Positions 27,678-37,088 of a DNA stretch of 64,000 bases are shown in pieces. Both the position numbers and the translations under genes were made by a program. Under the pieces are notes generated by a model. The model made no database searches. It was not told the DNA's origin and saw only the letters and a program-made list of their open reading frames with translations. The first letter of the stretch is position 1; each line of letters opens with the position of its first letter. The DNA is from Gordonia iterans (lineage in GTDB: Bacteria; Actinomycetota; Actinomycetes; Mycobacteriales; Mycobacteriaceae): NCBI RefSeq assembly GCF_002993285.1, contig NZ_CP027433.1:2728001-2792000 (forward strand), read 5' to 3'.

Positions 27678-29042
27678 TCAGTCCCAGGCGAGACTGTCGA
27701 TCGGGTCGGCACGCCGCAAACGCTCGTCCGGCCACCGGAAGGTGTGCGCCCGGCCCGGGCCGGTGGCGCGCGTCTCGAAGCGCACAGTCACGAAGCCGTG
27801 ACCGCCGCCCTGCACCCAGCCGTGCCCGTAGTCGGGATGGTGCACGTCCGATCCGGTCGGCCACGGCTCGGCCGGGCTGTCCGGTCGCGCGGCGGACGCG
27901 CTCGTCGACCCCGGTCGTTCCGGTGCAGGCCCTGCGGCCGCCGGAGCCGGCTCGTCCAGATCCGGGAACAGCGTGAACTGCTCTGCGCCGGTGAGTCCGG
28001 AGTAGCCGACGCCGACCAGCCGGATCGGACCGACTTCGAGCGGATCGAGGACGATGCGCTGCGCCGCAGCAGTCAGCACCTGGAGGTCGGTGCTCGCCGC
28101 CGGCATGGTGGTCGAGCGAGTGAGGATCGACATGTCGGCGCGCCGGAGCTTGACCACTATGGTGCGAGCGCCGCGCCCGTCGTCGAGGAGTCGTCGGTGG
28201 GCGCCCGCGGCGGCCTCGGCCACTGCGTTACGCAGGCTCGGCAGGTCGACGATGTCCACCGCGAACGTCGACTCGGCGCTGATCTGTTTGGCCTCGGCGC
28301 GTTCGGCGACCGGGCGGTCGTCGATCCCGTGCGCCAGCCGATGCAGCGACGGTCCGACGGTCGCGCCGAGGACCGAGACCACCTCGGTCGGCGCCATCGC
28401 CGCGAAGTCGCCGATCGTCTCGATGCCCAGCCGGGCCAGCCGGTCCCCCGACACCGGTCCGATCCCCCAGAGCTTCCGCACGGGCAACGCCTGCAGGAAT
28501 CCCAGCTGCCCACTCGGGCCGATCACCGCGACGCCGTCCGGTTTCGCCTGACCCGAGGCGATCTTGGCGATCTGCTTGCCCGAGCCGAACCCGACTGACG
28601 CCGGCAGACCGACCTCCTGCCGGATCTCCGCGCGGAGCCGTTCGGCGAACTCCCGCGCATCGCCTGCGGTGCCGCCCGCCAGTTCGTCGGGTTCACCGAA
28701 GGCCTCGTCGAAGGACAGCGTCTCGATCACCGGAATCCGGCGCCGGATGATCTCGAAGACCCGGCCGCTCACCGCCCGGTATACCCCGCCGCGGGGCGGC
28801 AGTACCACCGCGGACGGGCCGATCAGCCGCCGCGCCTGATGCATCGGCATCGCCGAGCGTGCGCCGTAGGCCCGGGCCGTGTACGACGCTCCGGCCACCA
28901 CTCCGCGACCGCCGGCCCCGCCGACCAGGACCGGGCGGCCCGCCAGTGTCGGCCGGGTCAGCTGTTCGACCGACGCGAAGAAGGCGTCCATGTCGATGTG
29001 CATCACCCAGCGCGAGCTCGTCTCGGCCGGGTCGAATTCCAC
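27678..29042 (-). CDS. dinB: Y-family DNA polymerase IV (DinB/DinX type)
   Basis: Translesion polymerase. From a GTG at 29042 ([13 protein letters not shown]) it has 454 aa. Palm motifs are [11 protein letters not shown] (metal-binding Asp), [14 protein letters not shown] and [10 protein letters not shown] (Asp-Glu pair). The thumb carries [17 protein letters not shown], and the little-finger domain runs to about residue 345. A C-terminal extension ([16 protein letters not shown] onward, ending [10 protein letters not shown]) resembles that of mycobacterial DinX rather than E. coli Pol IV. The frame is open upstream of 29042, but that part is antisense to the TetR gene. TACGAT lies seven bases before the start. 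Confidence 0.93.
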   Translation of the reverse strand: MEFDPAETSSRWVMHIDMDAFFASVEQLTRPTLAGRPVLVGGAGGRGVVAGASYTARAYGARSAMPMHQARRLIGPSAVVLPPRGGVYRAVSGRVFEIIRRRIPVIETLSFDEAFGEPDELAGGTAGDAREFAERLRAEIRQEVGLPASVGFGSGKQIAKIASGQAKPDGVAVIGPSGQLGFLQALPVRKLWGIGPVSGDRLARLGIETIGDFAAMAPTEVVSVLGATVGPSLHRLAHGIDDRPVAERAEAKQISAESTFAVDIVDLPSLRNAVAEAAAGAHRRLLDDGRGARTIVVKLRRADMSILTRSTTMPAASTDLQVLTAAAQRIVLDPLEVGPIRLVGVGYSGLTGAEQFTLFPDLDEPAPAAAGPAPERPGSTSASAARPDSPAEPWPTGSDVHHPDYGHGWVQGGGHGFVTVRFETRATGPGRAHTFRWPDERLRRADPIDSLAWD

Positions 29043-29151
29043 GCGCCTGATCGTAGCTCCGGGCACGCGCCGACCGACCCCGCCCTTCCGCACGGAGCGA
29101 ACTGGTTGCGCGATCGTGGTCCGGCGCCCCGGAGCGCCGCTCTCGATGTGC

Positions 29152-29157
29152 GAGGAT
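29152..29157 (+). promoter_or_regulatory. -10 hexamer of the TetR gene (leaderless)
   Basis: GAGGAT lies exactly six bases before the ATG at 29164. It could be misread as a ribosome site, but the spacing matches the other leaderless starts. Confidence 0.45.
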
Positions 29158-29163
29158 GGCGGC

Positions 29164-29838
29164 ATGACCGGTGCCCGTGCACGACGTCGACAGCAGCTCG
29201 ACCGCCAGATCCTGGAAGCCGGCCGCACCCAACTCGCCCAGGTCGGGGCAGCGGCGCTCTCGGTCCGCGCGATCGCGCGGGAACTCGGCATGGTCTCGTC
29301 GGCGGTGTATCGGTACGTGGCCAGCCGCGACGAGCTGCTGACCAGACTGGTGGTCGCGTCGTACGACGATCTCGGCGACCACGTCGACGCCGCAGTCGCC
29401 GCCGCGGCCGATACGCCCGGCGAGCGCCTGCGCACCGCGATGCGTGCCTTCCGGGCGTGGGCCGTCACCCACCCCTCAGAATTCGCCCTGCTCTACGGCA
29501 GTCCCGTCCCCGGCTACTCCGCACCCGCAGAGCAGACGACCGGGCCGGGCACCAGGGTGATCGCCGTGCTGCTGCGGCTGTGCACCGAGGCCGGGCTGAC
29601 TGCGCCGGCCGGGCTCGTCGTGCCCGCCCCGCTGAAGGCCGAACTCGCCGCCGTGGCCGCCGAGGCCGACGTCGATCTGCCGCCGGGCGCCCTGGTGGTG
29701 ACTGTGGCGCTGTGGACTTGGCTGATCGGCGCCGTCGGCCAGGAGGTCTTCGAGGGCTACGGCCCGGACACCTTCGCCGATCCCGCCGGTGTGTTCGACG
29801 CCCAGTTGCACTGGCAACTCTCGGCCGCGGGACTGTAG
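29164..29838 (+). CDS. TetR/AcrR-family regulator with WHG-type C-terminal domain
   Basis: 224 aa. The N-terminal helix-turn-helix spans about residues 8-55 ([13 protein letters not shown], then [28 protein letters not shown]). The C-terminal half resembles the WHG (TetR_C_33) domain, with [23 protein letters not shown] and [19 protein letters not shown]. It is divergent from dinB. The ligand and targets are unknown and no clear operator palindrome was found nearby. An open frame upstream overlaps dinB and was excluded. Confidence 0.88.
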   Translation: MTGARARRRQQLDRQILEAGRTQLAQVGAAALSVRAIARELGMVSSAVYRYVASRDELLTRLVVASYDDLGDHVDAAVAAAADTPGERLRTAMRAFRAWAVTHPSEFALLYGSPVPGYSAPAEQTTGPGTRVIAVLLRLCTEAGLTAPAGLVVPAPLKAELAAVAAEADVDLPPGALVVTVALWTWLIGAVGQEVFEGYGPDTFADPAGVFDAQLHWQLSAAGL

Positions 29839-29876
29839 CGACTCGCTCAGGGCCGGTCACGCCTCTCCCCGGGTTC

Positions 29877-29890
29877 CGCGGCCGGCCGCG
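29877..29890. terminator. GC palindrome between convergent genes
   Basis: CGCGGCCGGCCGCG is a perfect 14-bp palindrome in the 72-bp gap after the TetR gene. It has almost no loop, so folding as RNA is uncertain. Confidence 0.3.
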
Positions 29891-29910
29891 TCGGATCACC
29901 CCGCGCCGGA

Positions 29911-30096
29911 TCACGTCTCCGCGTGCTCGGTGCACCAGCGACGCACCTCCGGGTCGGCAGTGACGATACGCTCCATCTCCTCGCCGCCGTCGCAGGTCAG
30001 CAGGCCGACCGAGAGCCGGCCTCCCGCATCGCCGAGGATCCGCACCATCCCGCCGGAGCCGGCCCAGCGACGCAGGCGCTCGAGGTCGTCGCACAT
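29911..30096 (-). CDS. Small conserved hypothetical protein (61 aa)
   Basis: The ATG at 30096 follows a strong AGGAGG site with a 4-nt spacer, which decides the start over a longer open frame. The sequence MCDDLERLRRWAGSGGMVRI...GLLTCDGGEEMERI resembles short actinobacterial proteins often annotated as hypothetical. It has two Cys (in MCDD and LTCDGGEE) and an acidic C-terminal part. It lies 58 bp downstream of jetD on the same strand. Whether it belongs to the defence island is unclear. Function unknown. Confidence 0.65.
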   Translation of the reverse strand: MCDDLERLRRWAGSGGMVRILGDAGGRLSVGLLTCDGGEEMERIVTADPEVRRWCTEHAET

Positions 30097-30154
30097 GGTT
30101 CCTCCTCGTCGACGCGGAGACCGGATCTCGACCAGTCGCCGTCGGTCAGCGGCA

Positions 30155-31300
30155 TCAGGCGGTCGGAAGTCGCTCCTGCGCCCAGGTCCAGTCGATCCGC
30201 TCCTGCTCCAGACGTACCCGATCACCCCAGACATCGGCGACCAGTTCGGAATACAACTGCTGCTCGTCTTCGGTGAGCCGGGACAGCACCGACCGCGCCG
30301 GCCTGTCCTCCCGGCCCCACCGCGTGCGATGCGCGAGCAGCGCCTCCCGATCCATCAGCACCGATCGCGTCTGCGGCAGCCAGGCCCGCAACCGATCCAG
30401 GATCGCGAATCCGTGAGTGTCGAGATCGCCCCAATAGACGACGTCGGTCTCCGCGAGCCACGGCAGCCGCCCGATGCGGTCGACGTCGAAACCCTTGCCC
30501 CAGACCACCATTCCGCCAGCCGGCACGTCGACGCTCAGGTACGTGATCTCGTTCTCGACGACGACCGCGGTATGCGGCTGCACCGGGAGCCGGGCCAGCT
30601 CCCCGGCCCGCAGCCCCAGTTCGGTGACCGGCGCGGGCAACCCGAGATCGCCGGCCGGGCGCAGCCGAACGAGATCAGGTTTGGCCCGCAGACCCAGGCC
30701 GCGAAGGAAACCCGTGGCCGAGGACGGGACGTCGAGCATCGCGGCCAGCACTGCGCGGTGGCGCTCGGCGAACTTGGTGTCCACGCCGGGCGCACTGATC
30801 TCCCGCAGATAGCGTCCCGAACCACGGTGCGCGTCGAGCCATCGGTACGCCCCGATGAGCGCACCCAGATCGTCGCCGAGAGCAAGGGCTCGGTGCGGAT
30901 GCTCGACGACCCAGTCCAGGACCACCGGGATCCCTTCGGCCACGGAGAGCAGCCGGTCGTACGCCGCGACGGTCGACGTCGTGCCGAGCAGCGACCACGC
31001 TTGCCCGTAGTCGGACACGACCGCGCGCACCGGGAGTTCGTTGCGCCCGATGACCCGTCCGCCCACGCTCTTGCGGACGAGGGTGTATCGGCGTCCGCCC
31101 CGGCTGCCGGCGTCGAGGTCGTCGACCCAGGTCCGGACAGCGGAGAGATCGTCGCCGATCTCCGACGGTCTCGGCCCCCGCAGCGGAACCTCGATCACCG
31201 GAAACGTCGCCCGGCGAGCATACCCGCGCAGCAGGGTGCCGTCGTCCCAGCGCCGCCGGACCCGATCTGCGACGTCGACGGGCGTGGACCAGCTGTTCAC
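30155..31300 (-). CDS. jetD: Wadjet subunit JetD (DUF3322/DUF2220, Toprim nuclease)
   Basis: Nuclease subunit of the type I Wadjet system, which cleaves closed-circular plasmid DNA after JetABC has extruded it. From the GTG at 31300 (overlapping the jetC stop as GTGA) it is 381 aa. An N-terminal DUF3322-like part (about 1-190) precedes a C-terminal DUF2220/Toprim part. The latter has acidic residues in AVVVENEITYL and the DxD-type VVYWGDLDTHGFAILDRL. The frame opens further upstream inside jetC, which I excluded. Last gene of the operon. Confidence 0.93.
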   Translation of the reverse strand: MNSWSTPVDVADRVRRRWDDGTLLRGYARRATFPVIEVPLRGPRPSEIGDDLSAVRTWVDDLDAGSRGGRRYTLVRKSVGGRVIGRNELPVRAVVSDYGQAWSLLGTTSTVAAYDRLLSVAEGIPVVLDWVVEHPHRALALGDDLGALIGAYRWLDAHRGSGRYLREISAPGVDTKFAERHRAVLAAMLDVPSSATGFLRGLGLRAKPDLVRLRPAGDLGLPAPVTELGLRAGELARLPVQPHTAVVVENEITYLSVDVPAGGMVVWGKGFDVDRIGRLPWLAETDVVYWGDLDTHGFAILDRLRAWLPQTRSVLMDREALLAHRTRWGREDRPARSVLSRLTEDEQQLYSELVADVWGDRVRLEQERIDWTWAQERLPTA

Positions 31301-34300
31301 GACCGGCGGCCGTCCCGCTGGGCCCGGTACTCCTCGATTGTCATCGTCGCCAGATACGACGCCCTGCCCGCCGGGTTCTGCACGAAGCCGATGGCCTTCA
31401 CGTAGGGCTCGATCACATGGATCTTCTGCAGTGGCGTCACCACCAGCACCTGGAGACCGAGCTTGGCGAAGAGGTCGAGCGCGTAGCGGGCCGAATCCTC
31501 CGATCCGCGGCCGAACGCCTCGTCGATCACGGCGAACCGGAAATCCTTGGATCTCTCGGCGCCCCACTCCAGCCCGAACTGGTACGCGAGAGAAGCCGCC
31601 AGGATCGTGTAGGCGAGCTTCTCCTTCTGCCCGCCGGATTTTCCGTCGGAGTCGCTGTAGTGCTCCCACTCCTCGTCGGTGTCCAAATCCCGTTCCGACG
31701 CCGAGAAGACGAACCAGTTCCGCACGTCGGTCACCCGACGCGTCCAGAGCTTGTCCGCATCCGTGTGCCCGTCGCGGCCGCGGAAACGCTCGATGATCCG
31801 CTTGACGTCGCCGAACCGCTGCTCGGAGTACTGATCGCCGTTCTCGACCAGGGCGTCGTCGGTCAGTGTGCGCAACTCAGCGCGGAACTCGGAGACCTCG
31901 CGGTTGGTCGTCGACTCCTTCTCCAGCTTGATGTACCGGCCGGGGTTGAACGGAACCGCGCCGAGCGCCTCGTTGATCCGGTCGATGCGCTCGTCGATCG
32001 CAGCCGCCTGACGGGCCAGCCAGTTGTTGAAGCCGGCCAGCTCTTGAATGGCCCCTTTGTTCAGCTGGTCCTTGAACTCGCTCTCGAAGCGCGGCAGGTC
32101 GTCGTCGGCGACCTGCCGTGCATAGTCCACGAAGTCGGCCCGTGACTCGACCGAGGCGTCCATGTCGGACCGCAGCTCCGGCCACCGCCGCAACACCTCG
32201 CCCATATGCTGGACCAACCCGTTCCCGTAGCGTGCCAGCTCCTTACCGAGGCTCTCGATCCGTTGCGACAGTGCATCAGTCAGCGACGACTCGGCCGCAG
32301 CGCAGGCGTCCGACCGCTGCGGGACGCCGCCGAGTCTCTCGGCCAGCGCAGCGTAGGCCTCTCGCCCTCGCTCCAGCGCGGCGGAGTCGGTCGCGGCGAC
32401 GAGCCCGTCGTCGCGGCTCTTGGCTCGCCGGGCGTCCTCTGCCGCGGCTGCGGACGTGGCCAACTCGCCGACTAGCTCTTCGATCCTGGCGTTGACCGTC
32501 CGCGCTTGGGCGGCGTTGCGCTCGAGCGCGTCGGTGAGCTCGGCCAGCCGCGAGGATCCGGCTTCGATGCGTGCCCGCTCGGCGTCGTGCGCCTCGGCCC
32601 GCGCCACCGCCTCGTCGACGTCGACCTCGATCCACGATCGGAATCCCTCCAGTCTGGCGAGTGCCTCCCCCCGAGCCTGGTTGTGGTCACGCTGTCGGGC
32701 GATGTCCACGTACTCCGCGGCCGCGGCAACGCGCTTGCCCTCGAGGTCGTCGTACTCCGCGCGGAGCGCGGCGATCTTGCGCTCGTTCACCCAGCCGAGT
32801 ACCCAGCGTCGCGCATCGTCGACCCGATGCCTGTCGTCCTTGTCGTGCCGCTCACCCGAACGCACCTGTCCGGCGACGGTGACGGCACGTCGCTCAGCCC
32901 GGAACTCCGCGAGCGTGGATGCGCACCGGTGGTCCGCCCGTTTCGCGAGCTCCACCTCCAGATAGCCCTGGAACGGGCCGTCCTTGGTCTCCAGGCAGTC
33001 GGCCAGCAGCAGACCCGGCGTGGTCGACCGGACCGGGAGCTGCCGATCCGGAACGCGCTCGTATGTCAGTCGCGCACCCGTTTCCCGGCCGCCGCGACCC
33101 CGCACCGTCAGCCGGCGGCCGTCCACCCAGGACGTCACCGCATCGTAGTGGCGCTGCGGCACCAGCAGGGAGAGCGCGAACCCGCGCAGCACACGCTCGG
33201 CCGCGCCGCGCCACTGCGCGTGCTCGTCGGCGACGTCGAGCAACTCACCGGCGTACGGCAGATCCTCCGGGGTCACGCCGAGATCCCGGCAGAGCTGATC
33301 CCTGAGGTCGATCTGCTCGGCGGGCAGGTTGCTCGTCCGATTCTCCAGGCTCGCCAGCTCGTCGGCGATCCGATCCCGCTCCCGCTCGGCGTCCTTCTCC
33401 CGTGCGATCGCTTCGGCCACGGCCGCGTCCAGGTGCTTCTTCTGCCCCGCGATCCGGTCGCGTTCACCGGTCACCTGGGACGCCAGCGCGGCGAACCCGT
33501 CCGGATCGGCGATGGCTTTGAAGCCCGCCTCCGCAACGGCGGCGTCGAACCGCGCGCGCTGATCGCGGCGCTGTGCGGCGTCCCGTCGCGCATCGGCAGC
33601 GAGTCGTTCCAGCTCTCCGATCCGGTCGCCGCCGGCCCGGGCCCGCTCCTCGATCAGCGCCTCACGGTCGGCGGTGAGTCTGCTCTGACGGGCCTTGGCC
33701 TGGTCCTGTTCCGCCCATAGCTGCCTCCCCGCAACCTCGAGTTCGGCGATCTCGCCTGCCAGCAGCGTCGACCGTGTCTCCGCGATGTACAACCGAACCG
33801 CCGCGCGCTCGGCCTCGGCGGTTTCACGCGAGGCGAGCGCCGCGTCGTACTTCGCCGCGGTCGACACGACCGGATCCAGCGCTTCGAGCTGTTCCCTCGC
33901 GCGCGTGACCGCGTCGTGCGACTTCGACAGGTCCTCGAAGTGGCTGATGACCCCGCGGACCCGCTCGGACGAGTCACTGGGCTCGAGCATGTGATCACGG
34001 ACGAAGTCGTTCAGATTCCCGACCGACTTCATCGAGACCGTCTGGTGGAAGAGCTCCAGCGCCTGCTCGGAGCGAATGCCCAGCATTCGCTTCAGCGAGG
34101 TCCCGTACTTGGGATACTCGTCGAAGATCTCGGCGCCCGCGCCGCGCAGCCGCTTGCGCAGTTCTCGCAAGTCCGAACCGAAATCGGCGAAGTCGTCCGC
34201 GATGGAGAGCGCCCGCGGCGCTGTCACGTAGAACCGGTACGGCTGCCCCGACGAGTCGCGCTGCTGCAGCACCAGGGCGATACTCACGTCCTCGTCGTAT

Positions 34301-34689
34301 CCGTCGTTGCGGAATCGGCCCAGGATCACCGAGTAGGTTCGCCCGCCCGAACGGAGTCCGATGGGGCGCGACTTCCCGGTCGCCTCGTTCCGCTCCGACT
34401 TGTAGTGTCCCTCGACGTACGACCGCAGGGTACGCTCGCGCGTGTCGGCGCCGGCCGCCCGGTTGTAGGCGATCCGGTGCGCCGGCATCAACAGCGTGGT
34501 CAGCGCGTCGACCAGGGTCGACTTCCCCGATCCGATGTCACCGGTCAGCAGCGCGGTGTCGCCGTCCGGTGCGAAGCCCCAGATCTGACCGTCGAAGGTG
34601 CCCCAGTTGAACACCTCCAGTCGCTGGAGCCGATAACCGGCGCGCTCGCCGGACCCCAGTTCCACGGCCGAGAACAGTCCGCTGCTCAC
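31297..34689 (-). CDS. jetC: Wadjet SMC-like ATPase JetC
   Basis: 1130-aa condensin-like motor that, with JetA and JetB, extrudes plasmid loops. The N-terminal Walker A is GDIGSGKST (about residue 50) after an RLQRLEVFNWGTFDG lead-in. Two long coiled-coil regions (about 260-460 and 640-870) flank a hinge-like central domain. The C-terminal ATPase half has the signature SGGQKEKLAYTI and Walker B FAVIDEAFGRGSEDS. All ATPase motifs look intact. GTG start; it overlaps jetB by four bases and jetD by four bases. Confidence 0.95.
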   Translation of the reverse strand: MSSGLFSAVELGSGERAGYRLQRLEVFNWGTFDGQIWGFAPDGDTALLTGDIGSGKSTLVDALTTLLMPAHRIAYNRAAGADTRERTLRSYVEGHYKSERNEATGKSRPIGLRSGGRTYSVILGRFRNDGYDEDVSIALVLQQRDSSGQPYRFYVTAPRALSIADDFADFGSDLRELRKRLRGAGAEIFDEYPKYGTSLKRMLGIRSEQALELFHQTVSMKSVGNLNDFVRDHMLEPSDSSERVRGVISHFEDLSKSHDAVTRAREQLEALDPVVSTAAKYDAALASRETAEAERAAVRLYIAETRSTLLAGEIAELEVAGRQLWAEQDQAKARQSRLTADREALIEERARAGGDRIGELERLAADARRDAAQRRDQRARFDAAVAEAGFKAIADPDGFAALASQVTGERDRIAGQKKHLDAAVAEAIAREKDAERERDRIADELASLENRTSNLPAEQIDLRDQLCRDLGVTPEDLPYAGELLDVADEHAQWRGAAERVLRGFALSLLVPQRHYDAVTSWVDGRRLTVRGRGGRETGARLTYERVPDRQLPVRSTTPGLLLADCLETKDGPFQGYLEVELAKRADHRCASTLAEFRAERRAVTVAGQVRSGERHDKDDRHRVDDARRWVLGWVNERKIAALRAEYDDLEGKRVAAAAEYVDIARQRDHNQARGEALARLEGFRSWIEVDVDEAVARAEAHDAERARIEAGSSRLAELTDALERNAAQARTVNARIEELVGELATSAAAAEDARRAKSRDDGLVAATDSAALERGREAYAALAERLGGVPQRSDACAAAESSLTDALSQRIESLGKELARYGNGLVQHMGEVLRRWPELRSDMDASVESRADFVDYARQVADDDLPRFESEFKDQLNKGAIQELAGFNNWLARQAAAIDERIDRINEALGAVPFNPGRYIKLEKESTTNREVSEFRAELRTLTDDALVENGDQYSEQRFGDVKRIIERFRGRDGHTDADKLWTRRVTDVRNWFVFSASERDLDTDEEWEHYSDSDGKSGGQKEKLAYTILAASLAYQFGLEWGAERSKDFRFAVIDEAFGRGSEDSARYALDLFAKLGLQVLVVTPLQKIHVIEPYVKAIGFVQNPAGRASYLATMTIEEYRAQRDGRRS

Positions 34690-35261
34690 GTTCCGACCTC
34701 CGCGCCTGCGTACTCGCGGAGCTTCCCGGCGAAGTCCGACAGTGTCTGCGCATCGACGTATGCCTTGAGGATGCGGCGCACCTCCCAGTGATCGGACTGA
34801 CCGCGCAGCTGACGCAGGAACCCGAGTTCGGCCGCCTTCTTCACCGTCGCCTCGACGCCGTCCACCACGCGGGCCTCGTTGGTCGACTCGGCCTGGAAGA
34901 GCCGCATCATCTCGACGATCTGCTCAGTGGTCAGAACCAGCTTTCCCTCGCCCCCGCTCGTCTCGAACTCCACGAGCCGCTTGCGCAACAGCACCAGCAG
35001 GAGACTGACCTTGTAGGTCAGCGTCCGTCGGCGGACCAGGCGCGGGAGCGGCTCCTCGCCCTCGACGTCGGGCCGGGTCCGGAGAAACGCGTAGCCCTCG
35101 TCCTCGTCGATCACCACGTCGACGCCGATGGTGGCGAAATGGTCCCGCACGCTCGCGCCGGAGCGCTCCACCGTGCGCCAGGTGTCCTCGTCGTTCTCCC
35201 GGTACACCACGCCCTGCATCAGTCTGATGATCGCGGCGGGTACCGCCTGTTCGTCGTTCAT
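34686..35261 (-). CDS. jetB: Wadjet kite-like subunit JetB (DUF4194)
   Basis: 191-aa DUF4194 protein, the MukE-like (KITE) subunit that bridges the JetA kleisin and the JetC heads. It begins with IRLMQGVVYRENDEDTW and has winged-helix-like segments (EGYAFLRTRPDVEGEEPLPRLVRRRTLTYKVSLLLVLLRKRL). The ATG at 35261 overlaps the jetA stop and its own stop overlaps jetC, four bases each. The family is recognised mainly by order and by these motifs. Confidence 0.92.
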   Translation of the reverse strand: MNDEQAVPAAIIRLMQGVVYRENDEDTWRTVERSGASVRDHFATIGVDVVIDEDEGYAFLRTRPDVEGEEPLPRLVRRRTLTYKVSLLLVLLRKRLVEFETSGGEGKLVLTTEQIVEMMRLFQAESTNEARVVDGVEATVKKAAELGFLRQLRGQSDHWEVRRILKAYVDAQTLSDFAGKLREYAGAEVGT

Positions 35262-36700
35262 CGTCTCCTCACCGTCACCTTCGGCAGGCGCGCACGTTTG
35301 GTGACCTCCGGGTTCTCCGGATCCGGGTAGTCGATCTCCGTACGGTCGTCGTCATCCATCTCGACCGCCAGGTCGTCGTCGCCGAGCGCCAGGTAGCCGA
35401 CGATCTCGGCGGCGCCCTGTTCAACCGGATACATCTCGACGATGTCCGACAGCAGGGCACTCGAATGCTCGGGCAGCAAGCTGAAGATGTTGCGCATGAG
35501 CTGTGCCTGGTCAACGAAGGTCTGGGTGAACAGCGCATCTGGATCGGCCTCGGCCGTCGTCGGCGGTATCAGGCTCTCCACCTCGGCCGTCGGCGGCCGG
35601 GAATACAACGGTCGCTCGAAGGGCAGCGCGATGGCGATGCCGGGCTCGTCGACCTCGAGCCCGAACGAGGGCGGCGCATCGCGCACCGCGAGCGCCGCCG
35701 CCTCGACGTCGCGGACCAGATCGAGGACCCGCCGATTCTCCAGCCACACCTGATCGTCGAGGAACCGGCGCAGCTGTTCGGAGATCTGGCGCACCGTGCG
35801 CTGTGCACGTTCGGCGGCCTCCGACCAATCGTGGTGGACACCCTTGATTCGGGGATCCACTTGCACCGCGTCGAGCGCCGTCGCCTGCTCGAGCAGGTCC
35901 GCCAGCTCCTGCTGCCGCGACGACGAGAGCAGAAACTCGTAGAACGCGGCGAAGCTGGCGCCCTGATCGGAATCGGCGATCTCCGAGCGTCCGCCGACGA
36001 GATCGGCGAGCAGCTCACCCTTGGCGCCGTCCCACGTGGCGATCCGTTCCCGTGCGGCCCGGTCCAGGCGCCGAAAATTCTCCTCGACCTCGCGGAAGTC
36101 GGACAGCAGTTCGCGCGCCGTCGCGGTGAACTGCTGAAACCGGTCCCGGACACCCGTCGGCGCGAGCATCGTCAGTTCGCCGGCGACCACCTCGGCGATC
36201 TCTTCGTCGATCGCCGCACGCCGGCGGCGGAGCTCGGCCAGGCGCCGCTCGGGGTCGGCGTCGGTGCCGTGCACGATCTGTCGCAGCAGCTCCACCGCGG
36301 TGTGCAACCTGGATTCGGTCCCGACGAATTCCCGCGACCGCAGCGACTCGATCCAGGCGTAAGCCTTCTCGAAAGCGGGTGTGACCTCGTAGTACACCTC
36401 GTCGTCGCCCGGCGGATAGAACCGCCGCAGGTAACCCGACTCGGCCGATGCCCAGTCCTCGAGATACTCGCGCGGACTGCGCGGAAACCTCGGCGTCTGC
36501 CCGCTCGGGGACAACTCCTGGTTCAGCCAGTAGAGGTGGTCGTCGAGCTGCCCGGCCAGTTCGCTCGCCGCACACGCACCCCGATTCCCGTCCACGAAGT
36601 ACTCGCCGAGGAACGACAGGATCAGCGCAGCGTTGCCTGCACGCAGGAGACGCCAGCCTGCGTGGTGCTCTCGCAATGCGTCGATCGCCTGATACTCCAC
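35258..36700 (-). CDS. jetA: Wadjet kleisin-like subunit JetA (DUF3375)
   Basis: First gene of the Wadjet operon, 480 aa. The DUF3375 N-terminus is MEYQAIDALREHHAGWRLLRAGNAALILSFL in outline. Coiled helical segments follow (about residues 170-330), with a C-terminal QLMRNIFSLLPEHSSALLSDIVEMYPVEQG. The C-terminus is Arg-rich. JetA is the MukF-like kleisin that connects the two JetC heads. GTG start with TACTCT six bases upstream, no ribosome site, and a perfect 12-bp palindrome abutting the -10, which suggests a repressible leaderless promoter. Confidence 0.94.
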   Translation of the reverse strand: MEYQAIDALREHHAGWRLLRAGNAALILSFLGEYFVDGNRGACAASELAGQLDDHLYWLNQELSPSGQTPRFPRSPREYLEDWASAESGYLRRFYPPGDDEVYYEVTPAFEKAYAWIESLRSREFVGTESRLHTAVELLRQIVHGTDADPERRLAELRRRRAAIDEEIAEVVAGELTMLAPTGVRDRFQQFTATARELLSDFREVEENFRRLDRAARERIATWDGAKGELLADLVGGRSEIADSDQGASFAAFYEFLLSSSRQQELADLLEQATALDAVQVDPRIKGVHHDWSEAAERAQRTVRQISEQLRRFLDDQVWLENRRVLDLVRDVEAAALAVRDAPPSFGLEVDEPGIAIALPFERPLYSRPPTAEVESLIPPTTAEADPDALFTQTFVDQAQLMRNIFSLLPEHSSALLSDIVEMYPVEQGAAEIVGYLALGDDDLAVEMDDDDRTEIDYPDPENPEVTKRARLPKVTVRRR

Positions 36701-36706
36701 GCGGAC

Positions 36707-36712
36707 AGAGTA
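36707..36712 (-). promoter_or_regulatory. -10 hexamer of jetABCD (leaderless)
   Basis: TACTCT (TANNNT) on the minus strand ends six bases before the jetA GTG. Confidence 0.6.
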
Positions 36713-36724
36713 CGAGGGCCCTCG
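36713..36724. promoter_or_regulatory. Perfect palindrome abutting the jetA -10 box
   Basis: CGAGGGCCCTCG, 12 bp with no mismatch, sits in the -35/-10 spacer directly against the -10. A protein bound here would block polymerase. No regulator gene is adjacent, so autoregulation or an unlinked repressor is possible. Confidence 0.45.
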
Positions 36725-37088
36725 GACAGTGCGAGCACCGCGGCCGGGTGTGCGTCAGATTCCTGCAGGTGGTGGCGACTCAAGTACTGATCAGGGTGGT
36801 CGTTGTCAGGATGTGCGGGTCTTTTCAGTCGTCGTCGAGGCGATTGCCGGCGTGTTCGGCGCGGAGGGTGAGGATACCGGTGGCGCCGGGGGGGTGTTCC
36901 AGCGCATGTCGTCGGCGCGGTCGCGAACGCGCTGGCCACCGGCTGCGGGCGCGATTCTGTCGGCACCGGTGCGATCATTCCCGGCCTGACGGCGGACTGC
37001 TGATCCGGCGGCGGTGGCGGACGACGTCGGCGGGTGGCGATTCGCTGGCAGCACCGGCGGCCTGGCCGCGGTGGTGCGGTCAGGCCGC
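36725..37088. other. Non-coding stretch between jetA and the HNH pseudogene
   Basis: About 360 bp of GC-rich DNA. Open frames here are low-complexity and continue antisense or out of frame into the HNH pseudogene tail. I see no supported gene, tRNA or strong terminator. Confidence 0.5.
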
